Positions 19,986 through 32,696 are shown, numbered from the stretch's first letter. The stretch is 64,000 bases of DNA from Labyrinthula sp. Ha (GCA_015227615.1 JAALGZ010000019.1:496001-560000), one strand, 5' to 3'. Notes: generated from the sequence alone by a model not told the origin. Numbers and translations: made by a program.

Positions 19986-22900
19986 GATTATTCCATTTTT
20001 CTGTGTACCTGTGTTGTTCATTATTTATTAAGTTTAAGCTTAAAGTTTTTTTCTTTCATATTTTAACGAATATATTCCAACGGATAAATAGGTTCTATTT
20101 AAAGCTGCCACGTGGAAATAAAAAAAGCAAATAATAGAAGGAAGAAAGTAAGAAGAATTTCGCAAGTTGGTTTATATCAGAGTTTTATCCTAAAGGTTAT
20201 ACAGAGTATTTGGAAAGAAACTATAATAAACATTTCTGAAAGACCATAGGTTTTAACTGAAGTTGCTGTATGACTTATTGCTTGGGAATAGCAAAAGAAA
20301 AGAGTGATGGAGAGCGTTGATGAAAAAAGTAAGAAACTTGAACCAATAGCTTTGTACAGGTACTTAGCTTTTGTGAAGTTCTAAGATCTCCTGGAAAGAG
20401 TTAATTATAGTGGTTACAAGTTTTGCATGAAGCACAAAATCGGGTTTAAACACTCTATAGAAAACTATTTGAAACAACATAGAGTCAATTCTAACTTTGA
20501 GTTGAAAGTTTGGATAGTATGGACAAGATGTAAAAGCTATCTAAGAACAATTCAAAGGATTTACCATAGATAAGGCTTGCTTTTGAAGCTTCGAATATAT
20601 AAACTTTGCTAGTATGAAAATCTTGCAGTGACAGTGCAAGAAATTTGTTGTAGATTTACTTCAGGTTCGACAGAAAGAGTTTCTTTATCCTACTTGTATA
20701 AAGCTTGGTTATTATGTGGAAACTCCAGCGGAAATGTACTTGTTGAATAACTTTGCCATGGTGTGCACTTTGACAAGATTTGAAAAGAGGAAGATATGTA
20801 ATGGTTTCTGATTAGTATCTCCTCAAATATGGTTGTATTATCTAGTGATATGGTACTGCGAGAGGTGAAACTCGAAGAGCTCAAACGATTGCCTTACTGT
20901 TGTTAAGACGATTTAATATTGAAATAGATGGTAATTAGAAAGAAGAGCCTGGTGGGGATCTATTTTGTGTTATTCAAATTACATCAGTGAGTTAGGTTTC
21001 AAACCAGAGGAAGTCAACTTTGCAGGTATGTGCAGTGAGAATGCTGCTATCTAAGTGAAGACAATTTGATTATATTCTCAAACTATGGTGTTGAAGTAAA
21101 GATAGAGGGCTTTATTTTAGTTGTGGCAAATTATTAAAATGGTCGCAGAAAGATATGATTATTCTTTGTTTAGACACCTGAAAAGTATTCTTTTTTGTTC
21201 AGAGATTATGACTGTTTTCATACGAGTCAAGCTACATAACAAAGGTTGAGAATTGATCACAGCAGTGGAAGGAAACACCTTTTTTCCTAAATCCAAAATC
21301 TTCTTGAATTAGAACTGAAGAGTCTTAGAATGCAGTGTACAGTTCTCCATCCATGATTTTTAGATTATTCTACCTGGTAAGTTCTATGTTCATCATTAGA
21401 CGCTGTTCGCTGCTTATGAAATTAGCTCAAACTACTTTTCTTGCTTAATTGAAGTGTTTCTCCGAAGATATTAAGACTAAATTTCTTTGAATAATGTGGA
21501 AAGATCGTCTAGTTGAGCTCTTATATTACTTGTTATTCTCTCTGCTTACATAAATTTAACTGAGTGAACTTTAATTCCTTCAATAGCAACTTTATTGGTG
21601 ATTTTCTTAATTCATGCTGTACCTTGGATTCGTTTTCTACGTGCATAACTCCTAGTGAGCTTATCTCTAAGAAAGAAAGCCCAACTTATTGAATACAATG
21701 GTTAATACTTTGTATAACTTCACCAACTACAGTTGAGCATTCTAACTCTAGATGTTCTATATTAACACACAATTTCTTACCTGCACGAGCTGTTAATAAT
21801 GCGAGTTGCCTCTCGTACTGGTGAATTTCTACTAAGAGATGATAATTTAAGATTCTTGACCCAGAAACATGCTCCTAACGAGAATAAATAATTAATTGGG
21901 AACTCACAGTGGTTATTCAGAAAGAGCATTATCATATGCTTGTAAAGAAGCGCTAAATGCTATTCTGATCTGCTGTTGATTTCCGTCAGAGTAAACGTCA
22001 AGAAACAAAGAGGACACCGGCTTTCGGTTCAACAGGAACAAGAGATTTGTAGACTTTTCTGGGACAACAATGCTCAATGACATTGTGCTTTATGTATTTT
22101 TGGTCATCAACTACATCATATGAGCTTAGCATTATCTTTAACTCTAAGTTCTAATACTTTTATAGACTTTCGGATTGATGATATTATTGCCACATTTTGC
22201 TTTCTTCTCTTCGTAAGGTTGGGTGACAACTCAGAATTTTTAAACATGTTACCAATGTTGTACACTTTTCGAGAGTAATTTGAAATATGCTTTAAGACAG
22301 ACTCCAAGCAGAAAAAGAAAGATGCAGTTTCTCTCCCAACAGAAAACATACAGACCTGTGCTGCCAAGGAATATTTTTCTTTTAATGCGAGAGCTATGAT
22401 CATTTTATAGGAATATTCGTAGACAAGCAACGTTCTAGAATTGACAAGAACAGGCTCAGAGTCTGAACATCAAAGTATGGGCATTAGGAGTACTGTTCCA
22501 AGAAGAAAAAAAGCTCAAGTGATAGTATATAGGATCTTGAGTTTAGACTTTTTATGGAATTTAGTATTCCTCAAATGATCTTTGAGTTTTCCTGATATAT
22601 CAAAATACTTCTAATGATATTCTTGCCACATGTTAAAGCCCCATATCGCCCAGATGTTTTTATAATTTCGCTCTTGTTTCACATAAAAAAACTATGACAA
22701 ATATGCCCCAGATCTCAACAATATCCTGGAAGTAGGTGGGGTAAGAAATATAATTCCTGGGAAAGTTCATTTTCCACAATTTTCTTATTGGAGCAATCAT
22801 TGAGGCAGACAACCTAGCAGGCGATATGATCAGAACCTTAAATGATGCTCTTGATAGTATCAAAACTCACTCAAAGTGGCTCGAAAAAGCACCAATATCA

Positions 22901-24204
22901 AACAAAGTAAGACAAAATCCTCAAGACTTGTTTGATATATCATGATCATATCGGACGGTATCCCTGGAGAAGCTTTTTAAACATTGCAAAATGAGCAAAT
23001 TAAACTTTTTATGACACTTTTACCAGTGTAAAGGAATACATAATCATCATAACTGTTGAAGAGGCCTTTCAAGATGGTTTGCCCGGAAATGAGTTTCAAG
23101 ACATTAGTCTTTGACTGTTTCTTTATGTAACGTAGAGAGTGAAAGCTAATTGACTAAATAAGGAAGATAAGATGAGAACAACCAGTTAGTAATGAGCCTT
23201 AAGAGAAATTCGGTTCGAGATATAGTGTCTGAAGATTTTCAAGAAAATAACATTCGGAGTTCGTTTGGAAATAATACAGCACCGTGAATTATGAAGTTTT
23301 CCTTACTTTAACATGCCTTGTTAGTGCTAGTATGAAAACTTTGAATTCAAAATTTTTAATAAAATTTTGCAGTTACGTTTCCCTATTGCGCGGAACATAT
23401 TGAGTAGAATTTTACTTCTGCAGAAGTGCTTTAGCAGAGGAATAGTAGTACAATTAACTGGACCAAAGCTCGTTTAACTAAATTAACTACGGAGGTTCTT
23501 ACGGTGCACTAGAAGAGCTTCTATTTTCTTAGAGCTGATTATACATATAGTCTTTTGAGTTCGGTAACTTTAGATCTTTATCAACACAACGAGTGTTCTT
23601 TAATTGTTCGCTTCTGCTTATTTTCCTATTACTATCACTTTATATTGTTCGATCAGGGGTATGTTGCACGATGAAATTAAATGGTGAGAGAGAATAAGGA
23701 GAAAGCGAACGACGTAGCTAAGTTGTTAAAGAAACTTTCCCTGGGTGCATCTAAATATACCTTTCCTTCTATTAAATAAACAAACACATTTTCTCTTTGG
23801 AAGAGAAATTTAAGCAACACTAGGAAGGTGTTTTACATAAAAAATTTAAGTTCAGGAAAGTTAAACCTTTAACTCTCAAAGAGAATATTCTATAAGTCCT
23901 ATATTAAGCACAATTACTATTTAGCTCAAACAGGTCGCACAAATACCAAACATAGGTTTGTTCCATTTTGGTCACGAATATCAAGGTTGTTTCATTCCGA
24001 TAGGAAAACCATCTGTGAAATCTAATATTATTGTTACTTTTTGGAACATTCCAAAGGAAGTACACATTTCTTCCTATATTAACAAAAACTCATCGAACAT
24101 ACTTATTTGTTGGACTTGGAAACCAGTTTAGCCGTTAAAATAAATAAAAAGCGATAAATAAACAATTGAAATATCTTAAAGTTTATGATTGTTGTATTTA
24201 AGCA
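19986..24204. other. long gene-poor stretch with scattered decayed coding fragments
   Basis: No intact gene. Several short protein-like runs appear on the plus strand (around 20440-20560, 20650-20760, and 23040-23100 where ITVEEAFQDGLPG faintly recalls the Mob GYP region), but stops interrupt them every 20-50 codons and no introns close the frames. I read this as decayed sequence of unknown origin. The minus-strand 104-codon frame at 22116-22430 has no recognisable motif. Confidence 0.4.
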
Positions 24205-25692
24205 ATGCAAGTAGATAAAACTCCCGGAAATAGTTTTAAAAGAAGAGTGACGCGTTTTAGCAGTTTAATAAGGGGTGAAAGCAACAAATTGCGAGTGGAG
24301 AAATTTTATCCTCGGGGAAAGAATGAGGGAAATGGAAATCGGAACTTGAATTCAACAAACCGTACCTCTAGGAGAAAGAAGTATTCAACTCTTCATACTT
24401 TAACAAACTTCAAACAGCCACAAAAACAACTGAATCCACCACTTTCCAGAGGCAAGTCAGCCAATCACTCTCTTTCTCATTCTAACTTCTTTCCTACGGC
24501 CAACGAAGAGCAACAAAGGAAACTTAGCAGTGTATCACTTCCTGCAACAACTGATAAACTACATCGCCAAATGACACAAAGAGAATATCGTGTTGCTCAA
24601 AGTCGTGCAAAGCTCTTAGAAGCGACGCAAGATTCTATTTCAAATTCTTTGAATCCGAATCAGCAGCTTCTTCAACGGACAAACAAAATCATTACCAAGC
24701 AAGATGCTAAACGGCTAAGTAACGAGTTTTTCAAGAATCACTTTGATGATGACACATTAACATTACAAGAAAGTTTGAGGATAAATCAACACCTTTCAAG
24801 AAAAGTACAAAATCCAGAAGAAACTCAAATAGAGCGAATCCTATTGGTGTACACTCAGAAAGGGGATGAAACTGGTTTACATACTGTTATCAAACATATT
24901 CAAGAAAGTCATAATTTAAATGTGAATTATAATAGGATTCGAGATAATAAAGGTTGTAATTTGTTACAAATAGCAGCAGCAAAAGGATTAGATGCAGCTA
25001 TTATCTGTTTTTTTGGATATACAAATATAGATATTGAACATAAAAACAACTATGGATATTCAGCGCTTTCAATAGCTTGTCATTATGGAAATTTAAGAAC
25101 TGTTCAGCTTTTGCTTGACTTTGGAGCGGATTCAAATTCAAGAAATTCTGATGGTGAAAATAGTTTAATAGTGGCAGCAAATAGAATACTGAAATACAAG
25201 AACAATAAAATATATGAAGTGTATTTGCTTATTTGTAAAGAAATTATTGAAAGATGCGATACTGATGTGTTGTATACAAAAGAAGATAAAAGAACAAAAA
25301 AAATAAGAAACAATAAGACACGTATGCTAGTTGAAGAATGGATTCAGGCAAAGAAGGATTTAAATAATCTTCACGTACCTCCTATTGAAGTTATCAATGC
25401 CGTTGAAAATGAAACATCCAATCGTTTCAAAGAATTTTTATTACGAAAAAATAAAGCTTGGTCGATTTGGGATTGGTTGAAAATTCTTGTCTTGCTTGTT
25501 TTTGTTGCCTATGATATGTTCATGAACGGGTTCAGTCACAACATATGGATTTATTTATGTTTGTACATCGCTGCCTACTTTCTCTAACCGCGTCTTTGTA
25601 GTGAACTTTATCAAGTTGTGTTTTTTAGTATAGATGGAGCAAAAGTTTTAGCGTTTCTTTTTGGTGTAGTTTTGTCGGTTGAACATTTTTAG
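24205..25692 (+). CDS. ankyrin-repeat membrane protein with a small 3' intron
   Basis: The first exon encodes a long basic, Ser/Gln-rich N-terminus (1-195), then about three ankyrin repeats (residues about 205-320, with NLLQIAAAKG, YGYSALSIACHYGNLRTVQ and LLLDFGADSNSRNSDGENSL), a charged linker, and a hydrophobic C-terminus starting WDWLKILVLLVFVAYDMF. The unspliced frame stops at 25587. A 39-nt GT-AG intron (25563-25601, with a CTAAC branch-point-like string) removes that stop and joins to CFELYQVVFF and a second hydrophobic segment (VLAFLFGVVLSV), ending at 25692. The intron length fits the other introns here, so I prefer the spliced model (481-482 residues, two or three membrane spans). 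Ankyrin repeats bind proteins; the partner is unknown. Confidence 0.7.
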
Positions 25693-25846
25693 CAACTAAC
25701 GATTAAATCCCGGGATCTTGGTTAGAGCCGTTTATTCAGATTAAATTTGTTCTTAAACGGTCAGATTCATTCCAATATAGATTAAACGGACAACACTGAG
25801 GGATATAAACGGATATTTTTAATATAACTTAAATGAGTAATTGAAC

Positions 25847-26179
25847 TTAAGCTACAACAGTTGCTTTTTCAACCAAAGCAGCAAGTTTGTTGGGATCAGC
25901 ACCAACAACAGTATCAATTGTCTCAGATCCCTTGAGGGCTATGAATGTTGGCATAGCTCTGATCTCATATTTCTGTGCAATGTCATGTACACTGTCTACG
26001 TCAACTTTTGCAAACACCATGTTATCGTTACTCGAAGAAGCGGCCATATCGTTGAATTTAGGAGAGATCATTCTACAAGGTCCACACCAATCAGCATAGA
26101 AGTCAATCAGAACAGTTTTCCCTGCTTCAAGCAACTTGTTCAAGGCATCTAGATTAGTTAAATGGATTACTTCAGGCAT
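25847..26179 (-). CDS. thioredoxin
   Basis: 110 residues, full length for a classical thioredoxin. The redox site WCGPC is in ADWCGPCRMISP (about residues 31-42); the cis-proline loop is RAMPTFIAL, and the VDVDS stretch before it is typical of the fold. No signal or transit peptide is visible, so it is probably cytosolic. It reduces protein disulfides using electrons from thioredoxin reductase. Single exon. It lies tail-to-tail with the ankyrin gene, with about 150 bp between the stops. The family call is certain. Confidence 0.95.
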   Translation of the reverse strand: MPEVIHLTNLDALNKLLEAGKTVLIDFYADWCGPCRMISPKFNDMAASSSNDNMVFAKVDVDSVHDIAQKYEIRAMPTFIALKGSETIDTVVGADPNKLAALVEKATVVA

Positions 26180-26329
26180 TTTATCTTCTCTTTTAGATTC
26201 GGAGTTTTAATTGTTTTGGGTTTGGTTTGTTGCGGACTGTTCAAATTTTCTAGATATTTCCGGAATGTTCATGAATACGAACAATACGGAGTTTTTGTGC
26301 ACATTTTTCCGAGAGTGAGAAATTAATCA

Positions 26330-26460
26330 AGTAGTCATCGATAAGATAAATATGTTATCGAAATATTATCGATAAAATGTTTTTTATGATTTCATTAAAG
26401 AAATATCGATGAAAAGGAATTATCGATAATTTAGCAGTATATCGATAATTCAATGAGAAC
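26330..26460. promoter_or_regulatory. cluster of ATCGAT palindromes upstream of thioredoxin
   Basis: Five ATCGAT cores and one ATCGA half-match lie within about 120 bp, several extended to TATCGATA, 150-280 bp upstream of the thioredoxin ATG. The density is far above chance. TATCGATA is the DREF site in insects, but no such factor is known here, so function is inferred from position only. Confidence 0.35.
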
Positions 26461-27929
26461 AGTCGTAATTTTGGGTACTTCGATATACTGCACTGTAAGA
26501 AATTTGGGTCCAAGGATGAAAAGAACAACACACGAAAATTGAAAAAACATTCGTTTTTTGAAGAGAGTAAAAAGTATATTAAGTTGAACACTTTCATTTA
26601 CTTTTTTTCTGCAAGGTTGCAAGCTGTTTCCTTCTTTCGTCCTTGACTAAATATAATCCTTTTGGCAGCTGACGTTCAAAGCATGAAACAAGGGGTTCAG
26701 TTTAGTTTTCAAAATAAAATCAGCCATATGCTAATGCCTTTTTTAGAAGTTTAATTTAGATATTAACAAAGACCAGGATAAAACTGGTATTAAGATGTGT
26801 ACAAACTAGAATATTATACAAAGGAGACTTACTAGCTCTAACAGTAAGAATTTTGAATGATACAGTGCTCTGAAAAAAGATTATTAAGTCTGATCAATTT
26901 CCACTTCATACACTTTAAGTTCCCTTCTTCTTGATTATGCATTTTTCCTGCTAGTTTGTATAGTTTAAAATTCTTCTCATGAAATATACCTAGCTAGAAA
27001 CTGAACGACAATAGAGAATTAGAATTAGAATTAAAAGAGAAACAATATTTTAATATTGTCATTTAGGTCTTATAACTTGTAGTTATCTATTACTTTTCAG
27101 TGATAAACTATTATGAAAACATCAACATCCAAAAAGTAAACACCTTTAGAAATACAGCTATAATCTTATTGAAACAATGATAACCTGTCGATAAGAACCC
27201 TATCAATAAACTCGTGTTTTTTTATTTCATGAAATGATTATTTCGCGAAATTTCTTATTTAGAACATATCGATATTTTGATACTGATATCTTCTGGCATG
27301 GATAGAATGATAATTCGTATAGCTGAGATATTTTGGACATGTTTGTTAAGAGGTGTTCATTTTGGTCATTCTAGAATAAAATTCTCAGGCAGAAAAATTC
27401 AGTCTCAAGAAAGAAAAGATTTAATTCTATAACTTCACGTAGAAATAATCCGGTTACATCTTCTGGGAAAGCAAAAAGATTTTAAGCTTTTTTAGGATGT
27501 TTGGACCCTTTAACGCATGCTAATTTGCTGGTCTCGCCACTTACAAACTAAACATTTCTTTTGAATATATCAAGGACGTAGAGGTACTGACACTACTAGG
27601 ATTGAGGTAACAAGAACACGGGACTTCGAAAAGACAGGAGAAAGTTAGTCCAAGAATAAGCAAGTTGATCTTGTCAATTCAGCTGAACTCCCTATGAGGG
27701 TGCAGCAACGTTTTTCTACGAAGAAATCACTGAAAATGTTCTAAGTATATAGGCTCATGGCTACAGCATACTTAAATTTGTAGCAGGTTTAACAGGTAGA
27801 GTCCAAGTAACCTTAGTAAATTCTTGCATCAAATACTCTAGAGGAAATCTGATTGATTTCTTTCTCTCTAACCTTCAGAGGACGATTTTTAAAAAAATAG
27901 CAAGTGAAGATATGTCCTTAATAGTTTCA
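26461..27929. other. gene-free stretch
   Basis: No supportable gene on either strand; the short minus-strand frames at 26355-26622 overlap the ATCGAT cluster and lack protein character. Further single ATCGAT strings occur near 27190 and 27270. Confidence 0.4.
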
Positions 27930-28425
27930 CCCTGGACTGGGCATCGGAATTGTTGAAAATTCTCAATAATTATCTGGTAATGTTGTTGATTCTGATTATC
28001 AATAAAAGACTTGGGGTTTTGAATTTCATTAAATGATTCTGATTTTATTCCAATTATCAATTGCTTACTAATACAAGATTTAGCTACACGCCGTTATGTC
28101 AAGTGACCAAAAGATTCATTTCTTACCTTTGCACCGTGTGAAGATCCGTTTAAAAAGGCCACATAACTTGAGAATAATCGGGGATTGGTTATTTGGCTCG
28201 TGTGACATATTCTTGGGCATTCTTGTACAGTGTGAAGATGAAATAAGAGTTTTCCGATCATCTGGCCCAAGGTTGGGGGCACAATTTGTTGTTGATAATC
28301 ATTTGATTACTATTAGGCAATCAAAATGGTTATGGAATTATAAAGATCAATCAATAAACAAATCATCAGCAAATGTTTTATTGACAAAGTTTCAAAAAGT
28401 AAAAGTTCGATCTCTAACCTGAACA
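27930..28425. repeat. dispersed inverted-repeat (MITE-like) element, long copy
   Basis: About 490 bp aligned by eye with the 17.8-kb and 55.6-kb copies: left end GACTGGGCATCGGAATTG, then TTGATTCTGATTATCAATAAAAG and GATTTTATTCCAATTATCAATTG; the middle contains a CACCGTGTGAA / CAGTGTGAA pair and GGCCACATAACTTGAGAATAATC; the right part has TTGTTGTTGATAATCATTTGATTACTAT and ends GATCTCTAACCTGAACA, a terminus shared with the copy near 6.7 kb. The 108- and 62-codon frames inside are by-products. Confidence 0.6.
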
Positions 28426-28649
28426 CGAAAATCAATAGAATCTTCATATATATAGTAATAGGAAATATGGATGCTAAAAGGGATTGAACAGAAATGCGAA
28501 AATCTGTAAATAATGTTTATTAAAGTATGGATATAAATTCTCTAGCTTTAGGTTCATTACTGGAGGGAGAGGAAAAAACATTTTGCACATTTCCAAAAAT
28601 GGAATAAAACAGTTAAGGCGGAAACAAACTTTCATCTACTAAAATATTT

Positions 28650-29580
28650 CACTATGGTTACATCAACCAACGTCGTGAAGACTAACTTAATTAGATTCTA
28701 TGAAGGAATAAGATTTTATCAGCAAGCAGTAAAAGCAAAGTTAATGCCAAGAACCTGGCAAAAATCCTTAGTGCCCCAAGAAAACCAGATATCCTAACAC
28801 CTCTAGACGTTCCAAATCTGGGACAGTTATCTAACACTAACACTAACAACGAACTAGTTAAACTGCCTTGTTAAAAAGAGGAATTTATATAATTAGCTGG
28901 CTTGAAATTAACTTGTTGAGAATAGTACGTAAATACTAATTCCTCACTTTCCTCCACGCATTAGCTCCGAAGCTATGATCGCAGTAGTTAACTGAAGAAT
29001 AGAACGTTTATAGGTGTATCACGCGAGAAGAAAACTCGCCAAGGAAGTAACTGCCAGTTAAATGTGGGAGCAAAATGTCTTATTTTAAATGGTAGCTGAG
29101 AAATACATTAAGTTTTCAAACCCAGCAGGTTCGTAAAATCCTACATACTTGTTAACAAGCTCAAACCGATGAAGCGACTGCAACTCATGGTTGCAAAGCA
29201 TAGTGACGGCAAAATGGTACACCTCGAAACAACACTGAGAACTCTATATGAGTATGTGGAGAGACAGCAAAAGACTCAGATCGCCGAAAAGAAACTCAAA
29301 ACAGCTAAAGTTGAACATTACCACAACTAAATTACTTAAGTGACTATTCAAAATAGTGTACACATACATCTTCCATCAGCATATATAAGGATTAGGCCCA
29401 ATTTTTAGCTTCAAAACAACCGGAAACTAGACGTATATAACATTCAAAAAGCTGCAAAAAACTGCAGAAGCCGTGCAGTAGATCATGCTTTAGAAGAGCC
29501 TAGTTTCTTTCAGAATTGGAATTATCGTACAAAAGGAGCTGAAAACTCTGTGAAGTGGCAAGACTATGCATACCTATAAA
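28650..29580 (+). pseudogene. coding-like relic of an unrecognised gene
   Basis: Several plus-strand runs have amino-acid composition like real protein but lie in different frames. One begins MVTSTNVVKTNLIRFYEG near 28655. One contains NLAKILSAPRKPDILTPLD near 28750. A 53-codon ATG frame at 29169-29330 (MKRLQLMVAKHSDGKMVHLE...) is highly helical and charged, and a run near 29430-29578 contains NIQKAAKNCRSRAVDHALEE. No family is recognised and no set of introns joins them convincingly. It may be a decayed host gene or transposon. Confidence 0.25.
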
Positions 29581-30108
29581 CAATCAGGAAGCAAAGATGA
29601 TCCTTTACGTTAGTAAAAACATAAATCAGGTTTCTGACAAAGATAATCAATAATAAAAAAAGTCGTAATATAGAGAAACTTCCTTATCAAGCAGACCCCA
29701 GATCTAATTCCACTATGGTTTAATTCACACCCTGATTTTCTTAATAAACTTTTAGTTGGCGATTTGTACTTAATTCTAAAAACATTATTCATTATTTATG
29801 GATGAAACCATTCTCTACTATGTTGAAACCTAGTTTTACCTTGACAACATGTTTTCTTCTAGATTGAGTCTCTTTTGCTTATTACATTACCCTATTGTCG
29901 CCATCGACTCCAAAAGTCGGGATTCGGGAAGAGATCCCGAATTTTCCCGTTTATATTAACTTGTCAAGAAGGAAAGTTTCCCGTTTCCCGAATCAAAACA
30001 TTGGCAATACGACAATATAACTCATTTTGACTCGATTCCGACTCGAGAAAGCAGGACAAACATCCGGGAACAAAAGAAAAAAAGAAGCATCGAAGCAAAA
30101 CGAATAAG

Positions 30109-31309
30109 ATGCCTTTATCTCCAGGATGTTGTTGTAGACCTCTAATTAACAAAGTAGCGTTTCCTGCTCCTGAACACCCACTTTCATATTATCAAAGTAA
30201 TATCCTTTCCCAGTATATTAACTCTTTTTTCGTTATAGTTCAGTCCAGATCTCGTATGGTTGAAACTAAAACAAAGAACCCTTACAGGAAGAGAGAGATT
30301 TAAAAATGGTGAGTGTATACCAGCTATATTTGTTTCATCTGGTGCTGCTAATTCCAAGTATACCATCCTATTTTCCCATGGAAATGCCGAGGATCTCTCA
30401 TCAGCCTTTCAAACAGCCCAAATTCTTGCCAAATCAACCTCTTGCAACGTTTTAGTCTATGACTATCCAGGCTATTCTCTCAATAGATTCCTATCAAAGC
30501 CAAATTTCTGCTCTAAAGCCTCTGAAGAAGGCTGTAAACTAGCCATTGAAGCTGCGTTTAGGTACCTAATCATGAATCAAAACATACACAGCTCGAAAAT
30601 AATAATCATGGGTGTTTCTATTGGTTCTGGGCCTTCAACTTATCTAGCGTCTAGAAAAAAAATTCCTTTTCTTGATAAGGATATTTTAACAAATAATAAT
30701 CCACAGAACGCGGGTGGGATTTTTTTGCAAAGTCCGATTGAAAGTGCATTTCGAGTGGCATTGAAACCATTGAAAAAAACGCTTTGCTGTTTGTCAACAT
30801 GTTGTGGATGTTATGATATGTTTCAAAATTATAAAAAGATTAAAAGTGTGTCTATTCCTTTTGCATTGCTTCATGGAACTGAGGATGATGTAGTTCATGT
30901 AAGTAATGGAAAAACTTTGTTCAAGAATTATAAAGACAAACTTCCTGATTCTGAGAAAGAGTTTTTGATTGACCCTTTATATGTAACTGCTGGGCATAAT
31001 GATATTGATCCCACTGATACAATTTCTCAATTGCTTAATTTGATTGCGATGGTCACGAAAAAGCAAAAGCGAAATGGTATTGAAGCGTCAAGACAGAGTC
31101 ATAATCAAACGCCAGAAAGTTTATCCAAGTTCAACTCGGAAAACTTAAGTAACCAACCAATTTTAACCGAAGAACCTGTTAAACAGAAGGAGGTAGAAAC
31201 TGGAAAAGCGATAAATCCAGGGGCGAGTAAGAAAAAATTGACCAAGGAGGAGTTAAGGGCAAAGAGAGCGAGGGTCCAAGCTGAGAGAAGAAAACAAGAG
31301 TTATCATGA
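30109..31309 (+). CDS. ABHD17-type alpha/beta hydrolase (probable protein depalmitoylase)
   Basis: Two exons, 30109-30212 and 30244-31309, separated by a 31-nt GT-AG intron; splicing joins ...YYQSNILS to HPDLVWLKLKQ in frame. Family signs: an N-terminal cysteine cluster (PGCCCRPLINKVAFPAP), which in ABHD17 proteins is palmitoylated and holds the enzyme at membranes; LFSHGNAEDL (oxyanion region); YDYPGYS; the nucleophile Ser in GVSIGSGPS; Asp in HGTEDDV; His in AGHND. ABHD17 enzymes remove palmitate from Ras-like and synaptic proteins. A Lys/Glu-rich tail (last about 75 residues) is extra compared with animal homologues. It converges on the PP2A B55 gene with 2 bp between stops, so their 3' UTRs must overlap. 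Confidence 0.88.
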
Positions 31310-31311
31310 TT

Positions 31312-32696
31312 TTACGCGCCGTAGATGTATAAAATGTTTTCTATTGCCACGGCGAGACACTTTGAGTTTGGATGCATAGCTAGATAGAGTGCTTTTTGTT
31401 TATACTCATCTTTAATTGCGGAAACTGCATCTTCATTCCCAATAGCTTCCTCAATCATCGCGTCTGAAACCACTTCCATGTCTTCAGAGATCTTCAACTT
31501 CTGAAAATTAAACTCCTCATTGAACACGTAGACCTCATTATTATAGCTACCAGTTGCCATTCCATTATTCCCTATACTCAAGTTAAACTTGTCAAATATA
31601 TTCTCATTCTTATATAAGTCTCTTAGTTGTGGTTTCAAGTGATCTAGAAACCTTATCTGATCAACAACATTTTCACCTTTTCGTTGATCCCATACTTTAA
31701 CGGATAAATAATCTCTTGCAATGACGATATTGTCATTTAGCCGTTGAGAATAATTTCCAGAAAACTTGATTTCAGAAATTGATCCAAGAATTTCACCAAA
31801 AAAGTTATTCATATCTGTAACTTTCTTTTGAGAAAAGGTTATTGCTGGTGTTATATTTCTTGAAGACTGTCGTAGATCATACAAACTTCCTGTCCCACGA
31901 GATGAAGAGTGAATAAAAATATTTGGTTTTGTAGGATGCGTATCAGTTGAAGTGATCACTTCTGTCAAATCTTCCATGTTTGCTGGCTTAATATCCAAAA
32001 CACTGTACGTTTCTTTTGAATTATGAATATTCCACAGGTAAATTCGAAGATCATCAGATGAAAGAAACGTTTCATGGTCACAGCGTGGGGCAATACTATT
32101 TATATGATACGCATGTGCATTCTTATAAGTAGCCATCGTTTTTGTTCCTTCATCCTCAACTTCAGTATTCTTCTAAATAAATAAAGGAACAAAAACAATG
32201 TACTTTTGGGACAAGGGGATTTTTCCATAATTTAATTGTTTTATCATTTGTATTTAACAAATACATTGATGAGTTCGTCGATAAAAGAAATTTTATCTCT
32301 GATATTTTTTCTTCTATTTCAAGACTTTTGAGTGCATCAAATTCTTGTGTGTGGCTTTGAAATTCTGAATGGAACTGAAACGTAGGACATATTGCAGATG
32401 TAGAAGCTTCAAAGATGACAACTCTCCCAGCCTAAAGGTATTAATCATTTGTTATGAAGATACTCTATCTCCTGTTGCTAAATATTTTCCGTCTTGGTTG
32501 AATTCGAGAGCTAGATATTGTTGGTATACAAAGATAAACCTGTTAACATGTCACCTTCATGAATATTTTTTGGGTTGTTTTTCTCTCCGAAGAATTGTTT
32601 AAAGCTCCATGGACCAAGGGAGTTCGGTTCAGGCTTTTCTTTAGAGCCAAACCTTGTGAATCCTCGATTTATTGTTCGCACCATTTGGTTTGACAT
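31312..32696 (-). CDS. PP2A regulatory subunit B55/PR55
   Basis: Four exons on the minus strand: 32696-32540, 32510-32464, 32431-32204 and 32172-31312. The three GT-AG introns are 29, 32 and 31 nt; the spliced length is 1293 nt (430 residues) with every junction in frame. The spliced order matches the B55 WD40 propeller: [56 protein letters not shown]...[80 protein letters not shown] and a C-terminal LYIYGA. B55 directs the PP2A catalytic dimer to substrates in mitotic exit and signalling. The start is MSNQMVRT; a second ATG five residues on is possible. Length is close to the usual 430-450. Confidence 0.92.

Noticed and set aside
22116-22430. 104-codon minus-strand frame
   Set aside because: No recognisable motif, and the surrounding sequence is AT-rich without any exon that would join it.
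23030-23110. Further Mob relic (ITVEEAFQDGLPG)
   Set aside because: Only about a dozen residues resemble the Mob GYP region and neighbouring sequence does not continue the match.
30109-30303. Separate 64-codon protein upstream of the hydrolase
   Set aside because: Its start matches the ABHD17 cysteine-rich N-terminus, and a 31-nt intron joins it in frame to the hydrolase, so it is exon 1.
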